Positions 9,541 to 19,013 are shown, counted from the first letter of the stretch. The stretch is 64,000 nucleotides of DNA from Arenimonas daejeonensis (GCF_007993735.1 NZ_CP042453.1:2852001-2916000), one strand, 5' to 3'. Made by a program: numbers and translations. The notes: generated by a model from the letters alone, not told the origin.

Positions 9541-10197
9541 TCAGCGCACCAGCCGCGGCCCGCGCGGCCGGAACGGCGGCTGGCCGCGCCAGTAGCGGAT
9601 CATCAGCCAACCGAACAGCATGCCGCCCAGGTGTGCGAAGTGGGCGATGCCCGACTGCGTGTTGAACACGCCCAGCAGAAGTTCGATCGCGCCGAAGACG
9701 ATGACGAAGGTGCGTGCCTTCATCGGGATCGGCGGGATCAGCAGCATCACCTGCCGGTTCGGGAACAGCATGCCGTAGGCCAGCAGCAGGCCGAACACGC
9801 CGCCGGACGCACCGATGGTCGGGTAGATGCCCTGCCCGGTGATGCCCGACGTGACCACGATCAACTGGATCAGGCCGGCGCCGGCAACACAGGTGAAGTA
9901 ATAGGTGAGGAAGCGGTTGCGGCCCCAGGTCTGCTCCAGTGACGAACCGAACATGAACAAGGCGAGGCCATTGAAGAACAGATGGCCGAAGCTGCCGTGC
10001 AGGAAGCCGTAGCTGACGATCTGCCAGGGCAGGAACCCGACGCTGATCGGCGAGCCGTCGGCGGCGAAGCCGGCCGGGTACTCGCCCAGTGGCCACAGCA
10101 TGAAGTAGTGCATCAGTTCGGGGCTGAGCACCTGTTGGAGCAGGAAGCCGATGCCGATGGCCCAGAGCAGGGCGGTGGTGGCCGGAGTCAGTCGCAT
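9541..10197 (-). CDS. Rhomboid family intramembrane serine protease
   Basis: 218-aa polytopic membrane protein. The serine motif GASGGVFG (residue about 120) and the late-helix histidine in HFAHLGGMLFG fit the rhomboid Ser-His dyad. At least six hydrophobic segments are visible, and the tail is basic (RGQPPFRPRGPRLVR). Rhomboids cleave transmembrane segments of other proteins within the bilayer; the substrate here is unknown. It stands alone, convergent with rapA (12 bases apart) and divergent from the oxygenase gene, whose start is only 40 bases away. Confidence 0.9.
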   Translation of the reverse strand: MRLTPATTALLWAIGIGFLLQQVLSPELMHYFMLWPLGEYPAGFAADGSPISVGFLPWQIVSYGFLHGSFGHLFFNGLALFMFGSSLEQTWGRNRFLTYYFTCVAGAGLIQLIVVTSGITGQGIYPTIGASGGVFGLLLAYGMLFPNRQVMLLIPPIPMKARTFVIVFGAIELLLGVFNTQSGIAHFAHLGGMLFGWLMIRYWRGQPPFRPRGPRLVR

Positions 10198-10237
10198 GCG
10201 GGAAGGCTCGTGCGGGTCGTGGCCGTATCATAGCCGG

Positions 10238-10860
10238 ATGCCTGACGCGCCCCGATTGCCGTACGACTCCCCTGCTCTCGACCGGCTGTCCGGGCAACTG
10301 CGCGAAAACGACTGGGCGGTGCTGGAAGTACCCGCCGACCTGCCCCTGCTGCTCGCCGCACGCGATGAAGCCGTGAACCACGCCACCGGTGGCCGCCTGC
10401 ACCCCGCCGCCACCGGCCGCAACGACGGCCGCCGGTTCGCGGGCCATCGCGGTGACTCGACGCTGTGGCTGGACGATCCGGCCTGCGGTGCGGCCGCGCG
10501 CGAACTGCAGGCGGCGCTCGACGGGCTGCGTGGCGACCTCAACCGGCGCCTGCTGCTGGGGCTGGACGAAGTCGAAGCGCATTTCGCGCACTACCCGCCC
10601 GGCGCGGGTTACGCCCGCCATCGCGACCGGTTCCGCAGCGACGACGCGCGCGTGCTGTCGCTGGTGCTTTATCTCAACCCCGACTGGCCGGACCACGCCG
10701 GGGCGCCCTGCGACTGCACTTGCCGGGCGGTCCGCACGACATCGCGCCGCGGGCGGGCACGGTCGCGCTGTTCCTGAGCGCCGAGGTCGAACACGAAGTG
10801 CTGCCGGCGGACCGGGCGCGTTTCAGCGTCGCCGCGTGGTTCCGGCAACGGCCGCGGTAG
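10238..10860 (+). CDS. 2-oxoglutarate/Fe(II)-dependent dioxygenase, frameshifted
   Basis: About 207 aa after joining two frames. It resembles small prolyl-hydroxylase-like oxygenases of proteobacteria. Iron ligands can be read as HxD in ARHRDRF and the distal H in EVEHEVLPADR, with the 2-oxoglutarate-binding Arg in RFSVAAWF. The frame breaks at 10700-10703 (run of four G): adding one G turns NPDWPDHAG into a seamless continuation with ALRLHLPGGPHD. The missing base is most likely an error. Its 3' end overlaps the convergent alkyltransferase-like gene by 38 bases. The substrate is unknown. Confidence 0.8.
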
Positions 10861-11298
10861 CTTTCGGCTTCGTGGTCACGCGCGGTTTCTTGGCCGGCTT
10901 GCGGGTCGCTTTCTTCTCCGGGCCAGCGCGTTTGACCGGCGTTTCCGGCGGCGCCCACAGCATCTCGTCCAGCGTGGCCGCGGCCCGCTGCCCGCGCACC
11001 CGCCCGGCCTCCACCCGCACGCCCTCGGCGCGCAGCCGCTGGACCTGCTCATCGAATCCTTCCGAACCTTCGGGAAACGCCACCCGGCCGTCGGAGCGCA
11101 GCACGCGATGCCAGGGCAGCCCGGGCACGTCACCGGCCGACAGCAGTCGCGCCACCAGGCGGGCCCGGCCCGGCAGGCCGGCGCGCCTTGCGACTTCCCG
11201 TAACCGGCCACCTGCCCGCGCGGGATCGCCCAAACCGCCGCCAGGATCAGGCGTCGGCCGCGCTCGGAGGCGTTTTCATCCTTGGGCTTTGCCGGCAT
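10823..11298 (-). CDS. Alkyltransferase-like (ATL) DNA-damage-binding protein with basic tail, frameshifted
   Basis: Homologous to the DNA-binding domain of O6-alkylguanine-DNA methyltransferase. The catalytic PCHR motif reads PWHRV, as in ATL proteins (for example E. coli YbaZ), which bind O6-alkylguanine and hand the lesion to nucleotide excision repair. Start at MPAKPKDENASERGR (11298); then AAVWAIPRGQVAGYG. The frame breaks at 11197-11199, where one missing C (plus strand) restores GYGEVARRAGLPGRAR. Length is about 158 aa. The last roughly 45 residues are Lys/Arg/Ala/Pro-rich, like histone H1 tails, and are absent from minimal ATLs. Mutation sensing or repair is inferred from the family. 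Confidence 0.82.
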
Positions 11299-11320
11299 GG
11301 GGTTTAGGATACCCCTCCCG

Positions 11321-11743
11321 ATGAAAAACCGTCCCGCCATGCAGAACTTCGAACAGATCCGCAGCCACCTGGGCAAGTACAAGCTCACCACCAGCGAGCC
11401 CTACCTGGCCTGCGTGCAGCTGTCGCTCGACAAGGGCAAGCGGCACCAGAGCATCTTCCTGTCGGAGATGGTGAGCGAGGACGGCCGGCCCTACCTGCGC
11501 GTGAGCACGGTGATCGCGCCGATGACCGGCATCGATGCCCGTCGCATGCTGTCCTTCAACTGGGCCAGCCGCGTGGGTTACCTGGCGATCGGCGAACTCG
11601 ATTCGGTGCCCTACCTGCAGCTGTGCGAGAACCGTCCCTACGACACCCTCAACGCCGCCGAGCTCGACCGGCTGGTGCTGGAGATCGGCGGGTTGGGCGA
11701 CCAGATGGAACGCATGCTCTCGGCCGGCGGCGACCTCCTCTGA
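11321..11743 (+). CDS. YbjN / type III chaperone-like domain protein
   Basis: 140-aa soluble protein with no signal peptide. It resembles small YbjN-like/T3SS-chaperone-fold proteins of Xanthomonadaceae by length and by the pattern of amphipathic strands (VSTVIAPMTG, VGYLAIGELD). The first ATG is at 11321, with an alternative at 11339 (MQNFEQI). The function is unknown and the family assignment is tentative. It is divergent from the ATL gene, with only 22 bases between the two starts, so the promoters must overlap the coding ends. Confidence 0.7.
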   Translation: MKNRPAMQNFEQIRSHLGKYKLTTSEPYLACVQLSLDKGKRHQSIFLSEMVSEDGRPYLRVSTVIAPMTGIDARRMLSFNWASRVGYLAIGELDSVPYLQLCENRPYDTLNAAELDRLVLEIGGLGDQMERMLSAGGDLL

Positions 11744-11756
11744 TTCAGCCCCTCCC

Positions 11757-11877
11757 CCTGCTTGCAGGGGGAGGCCGGGAGGGGGTGGAACTTGAGCGAA
11801 AAGCTCACCCCTCCCCAACCCTCCCCTGCCAGCAGGGGAGGGAGCAGAGCCGGGGTCCCCTGCTTGCAGGGGAGGGA
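11757..11877. repeat. Cluster of GC-rich stem-loops with CTGCTTGCAG-type tips
   Basis: The gap contains three similar hairpins: CCTCCCCCTGC/GCAGGGGGAGG near 11757, CCCTCCCCTGC/GCAGGGGAGGG near 11820, and CCCCTGC/GCAGGGG near 11858. A smaller TGAGC-GAAA-GCTCA hairpin lies between them. They sit between two convergent genes, could act as terminators or transcript stabilisers, and resemble REP-type repeats. Confidence 0.6.
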
Positions 11878-11884
11878 GAAGAGA

Positions 11885-13015
11885 CTAGGCCCAGCCGAGG
11901 ACGCGCAGCGCCTCGAACAGCAGCCAGGCCAGGCCACCGGCGGCCGGGATCGTCAGGATCCAGGCCCAGACGATGCGCTCGATCACCGACCACTTCAGCG
12001 CGCGCGGATTCTTGGCGAAACCCACGCCCATGATCGCGGTCGAGATGCTGTGCGTGGTCGACACCGGCATGCCGAAATGCGCCGCCAGCGACAGGATCGT
12101 GGCCGAGCTCGTCTCCGCGGCGAAGCCGTGGATCGGATGCAGCTTCACCATCTTGTGGCCCAGCGTCTTGATGATGCGCCAGCCGCCCGCGGCGGTGCCG
12201 GCGGCCATCACGATGGCGCAGGTGAAGATGATCCAGGTGTCGATCGCACCCTCGTCGGCGCTGTCGGGATGCAGGAAGGCGAGCCAGCCGGGCAGGTCGT
12301 CGAGCGTGCCCGCGGCCTGCGCACCGAACAGCGCCAGGGCGATGATGCCCATGGTCTTCTGCGCGTCGTTCATGCCGTGCGCCAGGCCCATGTAGCCGGC
12401 GCTGATGATCTGCGCCTTGCCGAAGAAAGCGTTGACCCAGCGCGGGCGCGAGATGCGCGCGATCCAGCCGCCGGCGCCGTTCATGGCGCTGATGACCGCC
12501 ATCAGCGTGCCCATCATCACCAGACCGAGAAAGAAGCCGGCCACGGGCGAACTGAACATCGGGATCACCACCTTCCAGAGGATGCCCTTGCTCTTGGTCC
12601 AGTCCTCGGCGGCCTCGGACCAGATCAGCACGCCGAGGTTGTTGTCGGCCGCGGCCAGCGCCGCGCCGCACAGGCCACCGATCAGCGCATGGCTGGACGA
12701 GGACGGCAGGCCGAACCACCAGGTGATCAGGTTCCAGATGATGCCGCCCAGCAGCGCGCAGATGATCAGCTGCGAGGAGATCGCCACCACCTCGGCATCG
12801 ATCAGGCCGGAGGAGATGGTCTTGGCCACCGCCGTGCCCAGCAGGGCGCCGATGAGGTTCATGACCGCCGCCAGCGTCACCGCTTGGGTCGGCGTCAACA
12901 CCTTGGTCGCGACCACGGTGGCGATCGAGTTGGCGGTGTCGTGGAATCCGTTGATGTACTCGAACACCAGGGCCGTCAGCACGACGACCAGGACCAGGAT
13001 CAAGGCGGTGGTCAT
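11885..13015 (-). CDS. pit: Pit-family low-affinity inorganic phosphate transporter
   Basis: 376-aa polytopic permease that moves phosphate (probably as a metal-phosphate complex) with protons. Family marks are the N-terminal FEYINGFHDTANSIATV and the repeated GLAHGMNDAQKTMG near the second half; both carry the GFHDxAN/GxNDxxK signatures of the PiT/PHO4 family. About ten hydrophobic segments are visible. Located four bases after the PhoU-like DUF47 gene on the same strand, the standard pairing for this transporter, so the two form one operon with the DUF47 gene first. Confidence 0.93.
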   Translation of the reverse strand: MTTALILVLVVVLTALVFEYINGFHDTANSIATVVATKVLTPTQAVTLAAVMNLIGALLGTAVAKTISSGLIDAEVVAISSQLIICALLGGIIWNLITWWFGLPSSSSHALIGGLCGAALAAADNNLGVLIWSEAAEDWTKSKGILWKVVIPMFSSPVAGFFLGLVMMGTLMAVISAMNGAGGWIARISRPRWVNAFFGKAQIISAGYMGLAHGMNDAQKTMGIIALALFGAQAAGTLDDLPGWLAFLHPDSADEGAIDTWIIFTCAIVMAAGTAAGGWRIIKTLGHKMVKLHPIHGFAAETSSATILSLAAHFGMPVSTTHSISTAIMGVGFAKNPRALKWSVIERIVWAWILTIPAAGGLAWLLFEALRVLGWA

Positions 13016-13019
13016 GGAA

Positions 13020-13649
13020 TCAGGCGTTCTTGAGGACGACGTGGTAGATCACGTTGCCGGCGTCGCGGCAGCGGTCGATGGCCTTCTCCAGGATCTCGAA
13101 CAGGTCCTTGAGGATCAGGTACCGCATCGGATCCTTCTCGTTGGTGTAGGTGTCGCGGTACAGGTCGAGGATCAGGCGGTCGGCTTCGGCCTCGATCGCC
13201 TGCAGCTTGTCGTTGAGCGCCTTGGTGGTTTCCAGTGCCATGCCCTTGCGCAACAGCCCGACCATTTCCTCGAGCACGCCGCAGGCGCGTTCGAGCATGC
13301 CCGAGCGGGCGATGAAGTCGACGTCGCCGATGCGCTCGTAGGCCAGCATGTAGCGCTCGGCGAACTTCTCGACCACCTTCGGGATCTTGTACAGCGCGTT
13401 CGACAGCGCCTCGATGTCCTCGCGCTCGAGCGCGGTGACGAAGGTGTTCACCAGCTCCTGGCTGATCTGCGCGGCCAGGTCCTTCTCGCGCTGCCGGGCC
13501 AGCTTGAACTTCTCCAGCGAACGCTGGGCCGGCGGCGTGGCCAGCAGTTCGGCCAGGGCGCGGGCGCTTTCGCGGCCGGCGGCGGCACTGGCTTCGAGCA
13601 GACCGTAGAACTTGTCGCCCTTGCCGAAGATGGTCTGGAGGGAAAACAT
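13020..13649 (-). CDS. DUF47 / PhoU-like phosphate transport regulator
   Basis: 209-aa helical cytoplasmic protein. Start at 13649 (MFSLQTIFGKGDKFYGLLE), typical of DUF47 proteins that accompany Pit transporters; the open frame upstream is not conserved-looking. PhoU-like proteins control phosphate transporters and metal-linked signalling. Conserved-looking motifs are ADRLILDLYRDTYTNEKDP and a C-terminal DLFEILEKAIDRCRDAGN. It lies directly upstream of pit. A 243-base gap separates it from the divergent CNNM gene; nothing clear is seen there beyond space for two promoters. Confidence 0.9.
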   Translation of the reverse strand: MFSLQTIFGKGDKFYGLLEASAAAGRESARALAELLATPPAQRSLEKFKLARQREKDLAAQISQELVNTFVTALEREDIEALSNALYKIPKVVEKFAERYMLAYERIGDVDFIARSGMLERACGVLEEMVGLLRKGMALETTKALNDKLQAIEAEADRLILDLYRDTYTNEKDPMRYLILKDLFEILEKAIDRCRDAGNVIYHVVLKNA

Positions 13650-13892
13650 GCGGAACCCCGTGGCTGGCCGGGATGCCCGGCGTTTCGTGACGGCAATATT
13701 ACAACGCCGGCCGGGCCCAAGGCTCGCCGGACGCGCGCTCCGGCCTCCCCTCGCCCGCTGAAACCCGCCTGAAACCTGGCGGAAACCCGATCCGGCGACG
13801 CCGGGGGCGGCCAGGCCCGGGGCCGGCCTATGGCATAGTGCCGACACTCCCCACCCCTGAATGGAAGACTTTGCCGGCCCGTCCGGCGGCCC

Positions 13893-15263
13893 ATGACCCT
13901 CGCCCTTTCCATCGTTCTGTTCCTGGTCCTGTGCAACGGCTTCTTCGCTCTGTCGGAGATGTCCGTCGTCGCCTCCCGCAAGCCCAAGCTGCGCCAGATG
14001 GCGCAGGAGAGCCGCCGGTCCAAGGCCGCGCTGGATCTCGCCGAGCACCCGGAACGATTCCTGTCCACGGTCCAGGTCGGCATCACCTCGATCGGCATCC
14101 TCACCGGCATGCTCGGCGGCGACGCCATCGGCGACGGCATCGCCACCTGGATCGAACCACTGGGTCTCGACCAACTGGTCGGTGGCTGGCTCGAGCCGCT
14201 GCTGGCCTGGATGAGCGCCGATCTCGACGTGAACCAGGCCATCGGCACGGCGCTCGCCGTCGCACTGATCACCTATGTCTCGATCATCCTGGGCGAGCTG
14301 GTGCCCAAGCGGATCGCGCTGCTCGCGCCGGAGAAGATCGCCAGCGGCGTGTCGCTGCCGATGTCCTGGGTCTCGAAGATCGCCTCCCCCTTCGTCTGGC
14401 TGCTGTCCCTGAGCACCCGGACCTTCATGCGGCTGCTGCGCCTGGACAAGGGCAGCGACAACCAGGTGACGGAAGAAGAGATCCGCCTGCTGGTGGCCGA
14501 AAGCCACGAACAAGGCGTGATCGACGCCGACGAACGCAACATGATCAACCGCGTCCTGCGCCTGGGCGACCGCAGCAGCGCCGGACTGATGACGCCGCGC
14601 ACGCGCATCATCTGGCTCGACGCGGCGGCCGACGCCGAGGAAAACCTGGCCATCATGCGCGAGACGCCCTACGCCCGTTACCCGGTCTATCGCGGCAGCG
14701 ACACCGAAGTGCTGGGCGTGCTGGAGATCAAGTCGCTCACCGGCCTGATCGGCAGCCCCTGCGAGGGCACGCCCGACCTGTTCCGCGACCTGCGCCCGGC
14801 CCTGTTCGTGTCCGAGTCCACCCATGCCCTGAAACTGCTGGAGATCTTCCGCGAAGAGCAGCAGACCCTGGCCCTGGTGGTGGACGAATATGGCGACATC
14901 CAGGGCATGGTGTCGGCCAACGACCTGCTGGACGCCGTGCTGGGCCGTGTGCAGGCCAGCGAGGCCAGCGAGGACGAGGCCCTGGTGGTGACCCGCGCCG
15001 ATGGCTCCTTCCTGGTGGACGGCCGCCTGTCGAGCGAGGAACTGCGCGAGCTGCTCTCGCTCAATACCCTGCCCGGCGAAGAGGAACACGACTTCCACAC
15101 CGCCGCCGGCCTGGTGATCGCGCGTTTCGGCCGCATCCCGCACGCGGGCGAACACTTCGACTGGCAGGGCTGGCGCATGGAAGTGGTCGACCTCGACGGT
15201 GCCCGCATCGACAAGCTGCTGATCGCCCGCCTGCCCGACCCGCAGATGGACGACGGGGTTTAG
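13893..15263 (+). CDS. CNNM/CorC-type membrane protein (hemolysin family, YtfL-like)
   Basis: 456 aa. The N-terminal DUF21 region has about four transmembrane segments (residues 1-145, starting LFLVLCNGFFALSEMSVV). Next come a CBS pair (about 200-335; MTPRTRIIWLD, VDEYGDIQGMV) and a C-terminal CorC_HlyC domain (about 365-450; FHTAAGLVIARFG). Such proteins are linked to magnesium/cobalt or polyamine efflux and tolerance. The start ATG at 13893 gives a complete first membrane helix. It is followed 36 bases later by exoD on the same strand. Confidence 0.9.
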   Translation: MTLALSIVLFLVLCNGFFALSEMSVVASRKPKLRQMAQESRRSKAALDLAEHPERFLSTVQVGITSIGILTGMLGGDAIGDGIATWIEPLGLDQLVGGWLEPLLAWMSADLDVNQAIGTALAVALITYVSIILGELVPKRIALLAPEKIASGVSLPMSWVSKIASPFVWLLSLSTRTFMRLLRLDKGSDNQVTEEEIRLLVAESHEQGVIDADERNMINRVLRLGDRSSAGLMTPRTRIIWLDAAADAEENLAIMRETPYARYPVYRGSDTEVLGVLEIKSLTGLIGSPCEGTPDLFRDLRPALFVSESTHALKLLEIFREEQQTLALVVDEYGDIQGMVSANDLLDAVLGRVQASEASEDEALVVTRADGSFLVDGRLSSEELRELLSLNTLPGEEEHDFHTAAGLVIARFGRIPHAGEHFDWQGWRMEVVDLDGARIDKLLIARLPDPQMDDGV

Positions 15264-15299
15264 GGCGGATAAAGCCATCGCCTTCCAGACTGCCGGCCA

Positions 15300-15902
15300 A
15301 TGAGCCCAGAAATCAGCACCCGCGCCCTGCTCGACACCCTGGCCGAGGGCGCGGATGGCGAAGCCCTGACGCTGGGCGGCATGCTGGACAGGTTCCGCGA
15401 ACGCGCCTACGGCGTGTTCCTGTTGATCTGCGTGCTTCCGGCTTTCGTGCCGCTGCCGGTGGGTGCCGGCGCGATCAGCGGCCCGCTGGTCAGCCTGATC
15501 GGATTGCAGTTCCTGGCGCAGATGGCGCACCCCTGGGTGCCGGGCTTCCTGTCCCGGCGCCCGCTGTCGCGCGACAGCGTCACGCGTTTCCGCGACCGCA
15601 CCTCGGGCCTGCTGCGGCGCCTGGAGAAACTCAGCCGGCCGCGCACCGAGGTGTTGATCGACCACTTCGCCGCGCGCACCTTCACCGGCCTGCTGCTGGT
15701 GCTGCTCGGCTTCCTGCTGGCGCTGCCGATACCGGGCACCAACTATCCGTTCGGCATCATCCTGCTGGCCTATGCCATCGCCCTGATCGAGCGTGACGGC
15801 CGCCTGATGGCGATCGCCTGGGTACTGGGCGTGGCCGAGATCGTGGCGCTGGTGGTGTTCTCGGGCCAGATCGCCCGCTGGGCGTCCGACGTCTTCAGCT
15901 GA
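15300..15902 (+). CDS. ExoD family membrane protein
   Basis: 200 aa with several hydrophobic segments. It matches the exopolysaccharide-synthesis ExoD family by the N-terminal GGMLDRFRERAYGVFLLI motif, the Pro-rich membrane turn LPAFVPLPVGAGAISGP, and the later LALPIPGTNYPFGIILLAYA. ExoD was named from rhizobia for an effect on exopolysaccharide and alkaline tolerance; the biochemical role is not established. It probably shares a transcript with the CNNM gene. It ends one base before the convergent GGDEF-EAL gene. Confidence 0.87.
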   Translation: MSPEISTRALLDTLAEGADGEALTLGGMLDRFRERAYGVFLLICVLPAFVPLPVGAGAISGPLVSLIGLQFLAQMAHPWVPGFLSRRPLSRDSVTRFRDRTSGLLRRLEKLSRPRTEVLIDHFAARTFTGLLLVLLGFLLALPIPGTNYPFGIILLAYAIALIERDGRLMAIAWVLGVAEIVALVVFSGQIARWASDVFS

Positions 15903-18023
15903 TCATTCGCTGAAATTGCGCTGGATGTCGGCGGCCACCATCGGCCGGCCCAGCCAGAAGCCCTGCCCCTGGTCGCAGCCTCGCTCGCGCAGCACGGCGT
16001 ACTGGCCCTCGGCCTCGATGCCTTCGGCGACCACGGTGATGCCCAGCGAATGCGCCATCGCGATGATGGCGGAGGTGAGCGCCAGGTCGTCGGGATCGCG
16101 CAGCACGTCGGCGACGAAGCTGCGGTCGATCTTCACGCCGTCCACCGGCACGCGGCGCAGGTGGCTAAGGCCCGAGAAACCGGTGCCGAAGTCGTCCAGC
16201 CACACCTTCACGCCGGTGGCGCGCAGGCGCGACAGCAGCGCGCTGGCCTGTACCTCGTCGCCGAGCACGGCGGTTTCGGTCAGTTCCAGGTGCAATTGCT
16301 GTGGCAGTACGCCGGTGGCGGCGAGCGCGCTGGCGACCACGTCCGGCAGGTCGCCGGTGCGCAGCTGGCGCGGCGAGATGTTCACCGACACAAAGGGACG
16401 TTCGCCGCCCGGCGGTGTCCAGGTGGCGGCGTCCTTGCAGGCCTGCACCAGCACGTGCCGGCCCAGCGATTCGATCAGCCCGCTCTGCTCGGCCACTTCG
16501 ATGAAGACCGAAGGCGGCACCACGCCCAGGCGCGGATGCTGCCAGCGGCACAGCGCCTCGGCGCCCATCAGGCGGCGGTCGGCCAGGCGGTAGATCGGCT
16601 GGTAGTGCAGGCTCAGTTCGCCGCGATCCCAGGCACCGCGCAGTTCCTCTTCCAACTGCACGCGACGTTCGACCGCCTGGTCCATGGCCTTGCTGTAGAA
16701 GCGGTAGCAGCCCTTGCCCGCGACCTTGGCCTGGTACATGGCGATGTCGGCGTTCTTGAGCAGCTGGCCGGCGCTGGCGGCGTCGAACGGGAACAGGGTG
16801 ATGCCGACCGACGCGCCCAGGAACACCTGGCGCCCGCGCAGCACCAGCGGCCGCTGGATCTCCTCGATCAGCGACTCGGCCAGGCGGCCGGAACTGGTGC
16901 GGATGTCCTCGGCCATGAACAGCACGATGAATTCATCACCGCCGAAGCGCGCGATCTCGGTGCCCAGGCCGCCCAGGCGTTCGACCGCCATGCGGATGCG
17001 CATCGACAGCTGGCCAAGCACCTCGTCGCCGGCCTCGTGGCCGAGCGTGTCGTTGACACGCTTGAAGTCGTCCAGGTCCACGAACAGCAGGGCCAGCTCG
17101 CCACTGCTGGCCTGCAGCGTCAGCAGGCGTTCGTCCAGCGCCTCGCGGAAGGCCAGGCGGTTGGACAGGCCGGTCAGCGAATCGGTGTAGGCCATGCGGC
17201 GGATGTCGCGGTCGTGCCGCGCCACGCTGTCGCTCATGCGCGAAAAGGCGCGCACCAGTTCGCCGATCTCGTCCTGGCGGTCCGAATGCAGGCGCACGTC
17301 GGCATAGCGGCCCTGCTCGACGCGGGCCGTGGCCACCGCCAATTCGGAGATCGGCTGCACGATGCGTCGCTGCAGCAGCACCATCGCGACGATGGCGATG
17401 CCGACCAGGGCCGCCAACAGGGCCAGCAACCAGCCCAGGTGTTCGTTGCTGGCGGCCTGCAGGCGCTCGCCCAGCGGGCCCAGCATCTCGATCTCGCGGC
17501 GGTTGGCATTCTCGCGCGACAGGCCCACGCGCACGCCGCCGATGCGCTCGTCGCCGATGCGGATCGGGCTGGCGACATCCAGCAGCTTGTCGCTCCACTG
17601 CCCGTGCACGTTCTGGGCGTTGAGGGCCTCGTAGGCCATCGGGTCGGACATCGGCTGGCCGAAGGCCGGGATGTCACCGGAACCGTCGTGCACCACCTGG
17701 CCGTTGGCGTCGTGGATGATCACGTACACCACGTCGGGCTGGCGCAGCGTGGCGCGCGCCAGTTCGCCCAGTTTGGCCAGGTCGAGGTAGTACAGCGGAT
17801 TGGTGGCGGCGTCGGCGAGCTGGCTGGACAGGGTCTGGCCGCGGCTGAGCAGGCCCTCGCGCGCCATTTCGCGCATGGCCCCGGCGCTGAGCTCGCGGGC
17901 GTCGGCATTGCTGCGCTTCTCGTGCCACCACAGGGCGGTGAACAGGGCCACCACGACCACCAGTACGCCGGCCATCAGCAGCAGCAGTTCCCCACGCAGG
18001 CCCACCCGGAATGGCAGCTTCAT
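15903..18023 (-). CDS. Membrane HAMP-GGDEF-EAL cyclic-di-GMP enzyme
   Basis: 706 aa. TM1 is about residues 11-33, a periplasmic sensor region follows to about 195, and TM2 is at 197-217. Then come HAMP (218-270), GGDEF (about 275-440; ARFGGDEFIVLF intact) and EAL (about 455-700; EALCRWQHP, DDFGTGFSGL, EGIEAEG all present). Both the diguanylate cyclase and phosphodiesterase active sites look complete, so net activity cannot be predicted. No RxxD inhibitory site precedes GGDEF. The start overlaps the end of the PhnD-like gene by 4 bases (ATGA), which suggests translational coupling and that the binding protein feeds this sensor. Confidence 0.93.
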   Translation of the reverse strand: MKLPFRVGLRGELLLLMAGVLVVVVALFTALWWHEKRSNADARELSAGAMREMAREGLLSRGQTLSSQLADAATNPLYYLDLAKLGELARATLRQPDVVYVIIHDANGQVVHDGSGDIPAFGQPMSDPMAYEALNAQNVHGQWSDKLLDVASPIRIGDERIGGVRVGLSRENANRREIEMLGPLGERLQAASNEHLGWLLALLAALVGIAIVAMVLLQRRIVQPISELAVATARVEQGRYADVRLHSDRQDEIGELVRAFSRMSDSVARHDRDIRRMAYTDSLTGLSNRLAFREALDERLLTLQASSGELALLFVDLDDFKRVNDTLGHEAGDEVLGQLSMRIRMAVERLGGLGTEIARFGGDEFIVLFMAEDIRTSSGRLAESLIEEIQRPLVLRGRQVFLGASVGITLFPFDAASAGQLLKNADIAMYQAKVAGKGCYRFYSKAMDQAVERRVQLEEELRGAWDRGELSLHYQPIYRLADRRLMGAEALCRWQHPRLGVVPPSVFIEVAEQSGLIESLGRHVLVQACKDAATWTPPGGERPFVSVNISPRQLRTGDLPDVVASALAATGVLPQQLHLELTETAVLGDEVQASALLSRLRATGVKVWLDDFGTGFSGLSHLRRVPVDGVKIDRSFVADVLRDPDDLALTSAIIAMAHSLGITVVAEGIEAEGQYAVLRERGCDQGQGFWLGRPMVAADIQRNFSE

Positions 18024-18952
18024 TCCAGCGCCTCGCGCACGTCGCGGGCGCCGCGCCGCAGTTGCTCCAGGCGCGCCTGGGTGCCGGCATCGGCCTCGTA
18101 GAAGCCGGTGGTGCGGAAGAACTGGCGCAGCGCGTCGCGCGCCTGCGGGTCGGCGCTGGCGCCCAGCAGCACCTGCTTCAGGCGCTCGGCCACCTCGGGC
18201 GACATGCCGGCGCTGACCAGCTCCATCGCCCGCGGCACCGGTTCGGTGGTGTGGATGATGACCAGGTCGCGGCGGAAGGCTTCCGACACCCGCTGCAGGG
18301 AGGCCCAGTCCTGGTCGCTGAAGCCGCCGGCGTCCACGAGGCCCTTGTGCACCCAGGCCGCCAGGTTGGCATCGGTGTTGGCGAACACGTAACCCAGGCT
18401 GCCGGCATCGGCTTCTTCCAGCGGCGACACCATCAGGCTCATCGGCAGGCCCTGCTCGCGCAGCGCCATGGCCGGCACCAGGTAGGCGCTGGTCGAGGAC
18501 GGGGACTGGAAGGCGATGGTCTTGCCCAGCAGTTGCGGCAGGCTGGTGATGCCGCTGTCGCGCCGGGTGAAGACCACGCTGCGGTATTCGCGGGCGCCGC
18601 TGCGCTCGGTCAGCAGCAGCGGCCGGGCGCCGGCGCGGTCGGCCAGCAGCAGGCCGGTGCCGGGCGTCTCGGTGACCCAGTCGACCTTGCCGCGGCGCAG
18701 GTAGCTCATCATCTGCTGCGGGTCACGGGCCATCAGCACGCGGCCTTCGGTGATTCCCACCGACTTCATGCGCGGCACCACGTAGTCCAGCAGCGGCTGC
18801 AGCTGTTCGTAGTGGCGGCGCGGGTCGTCGCTGATGCGGCCGAGCACCAGCACGCCGTCGGCGGCCTGGGTCAGGCTGCAGGCCAAAAGGAAGAGGGTGA
18901 AGGTCAGACGCCGCAAACCGCCGGGAACTGCACTGGGAAACGTTGGCGTCAC
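18020..18952 (-). CDS. PhnD-like periplasmic substrate-binding protein
   Basis: 310 aa. A signal peptide ends near residue 30 ([16 protein letters not shown]). The body matches phosphate/phosphite/phosphonate ABC-binding proteins of the PhnD type, with [14 protein letters not shown] and [21 protein letters not shown]. The start is GTG at 18952; no ATG gives a better signal. No permease or ATPase gene is near. Instead the stop overlaps the start of a membrane GGDEF-EAL gene, so it is more likely a sensory partner that presents a ligand to that protein than a transporter subunit. The ligand is unknown. Confidence 0.87.
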   Translation of the reverse strand: MTPTFPSAVPGGLRRLTFTLFLLACSLTQAADGVLVLGRISDDPRRHYEQLQPLLDYVVPRMKSVGITEGRVLMARDPQQMMSYLRRGKVDWVTETPGTGLLLADRAGARPLLLTERSGAREYRSVVFTRRDSGITSLPQLLGKTIAFQSPSSTSAYLVPAMALREQGLPMSLMVSPLEEADAGSLGYVFANTDANLAAWVHKGLVDAGGFSDQDWASLQRVSEAFRRDLVIIHTTEPVPRAMELVSAGMSPEVAERLKQVLLGASADPQARDALRQFFRTTGFYEADAGTQARLEQLRRGARDVREALE

Positions 18953-19013
18953 AAGAGGCTCGGGGGCGGCTCGGATCGGGCTGGCCTACTGTATGCGCCC
19001 CGCCGCGGCGGCG

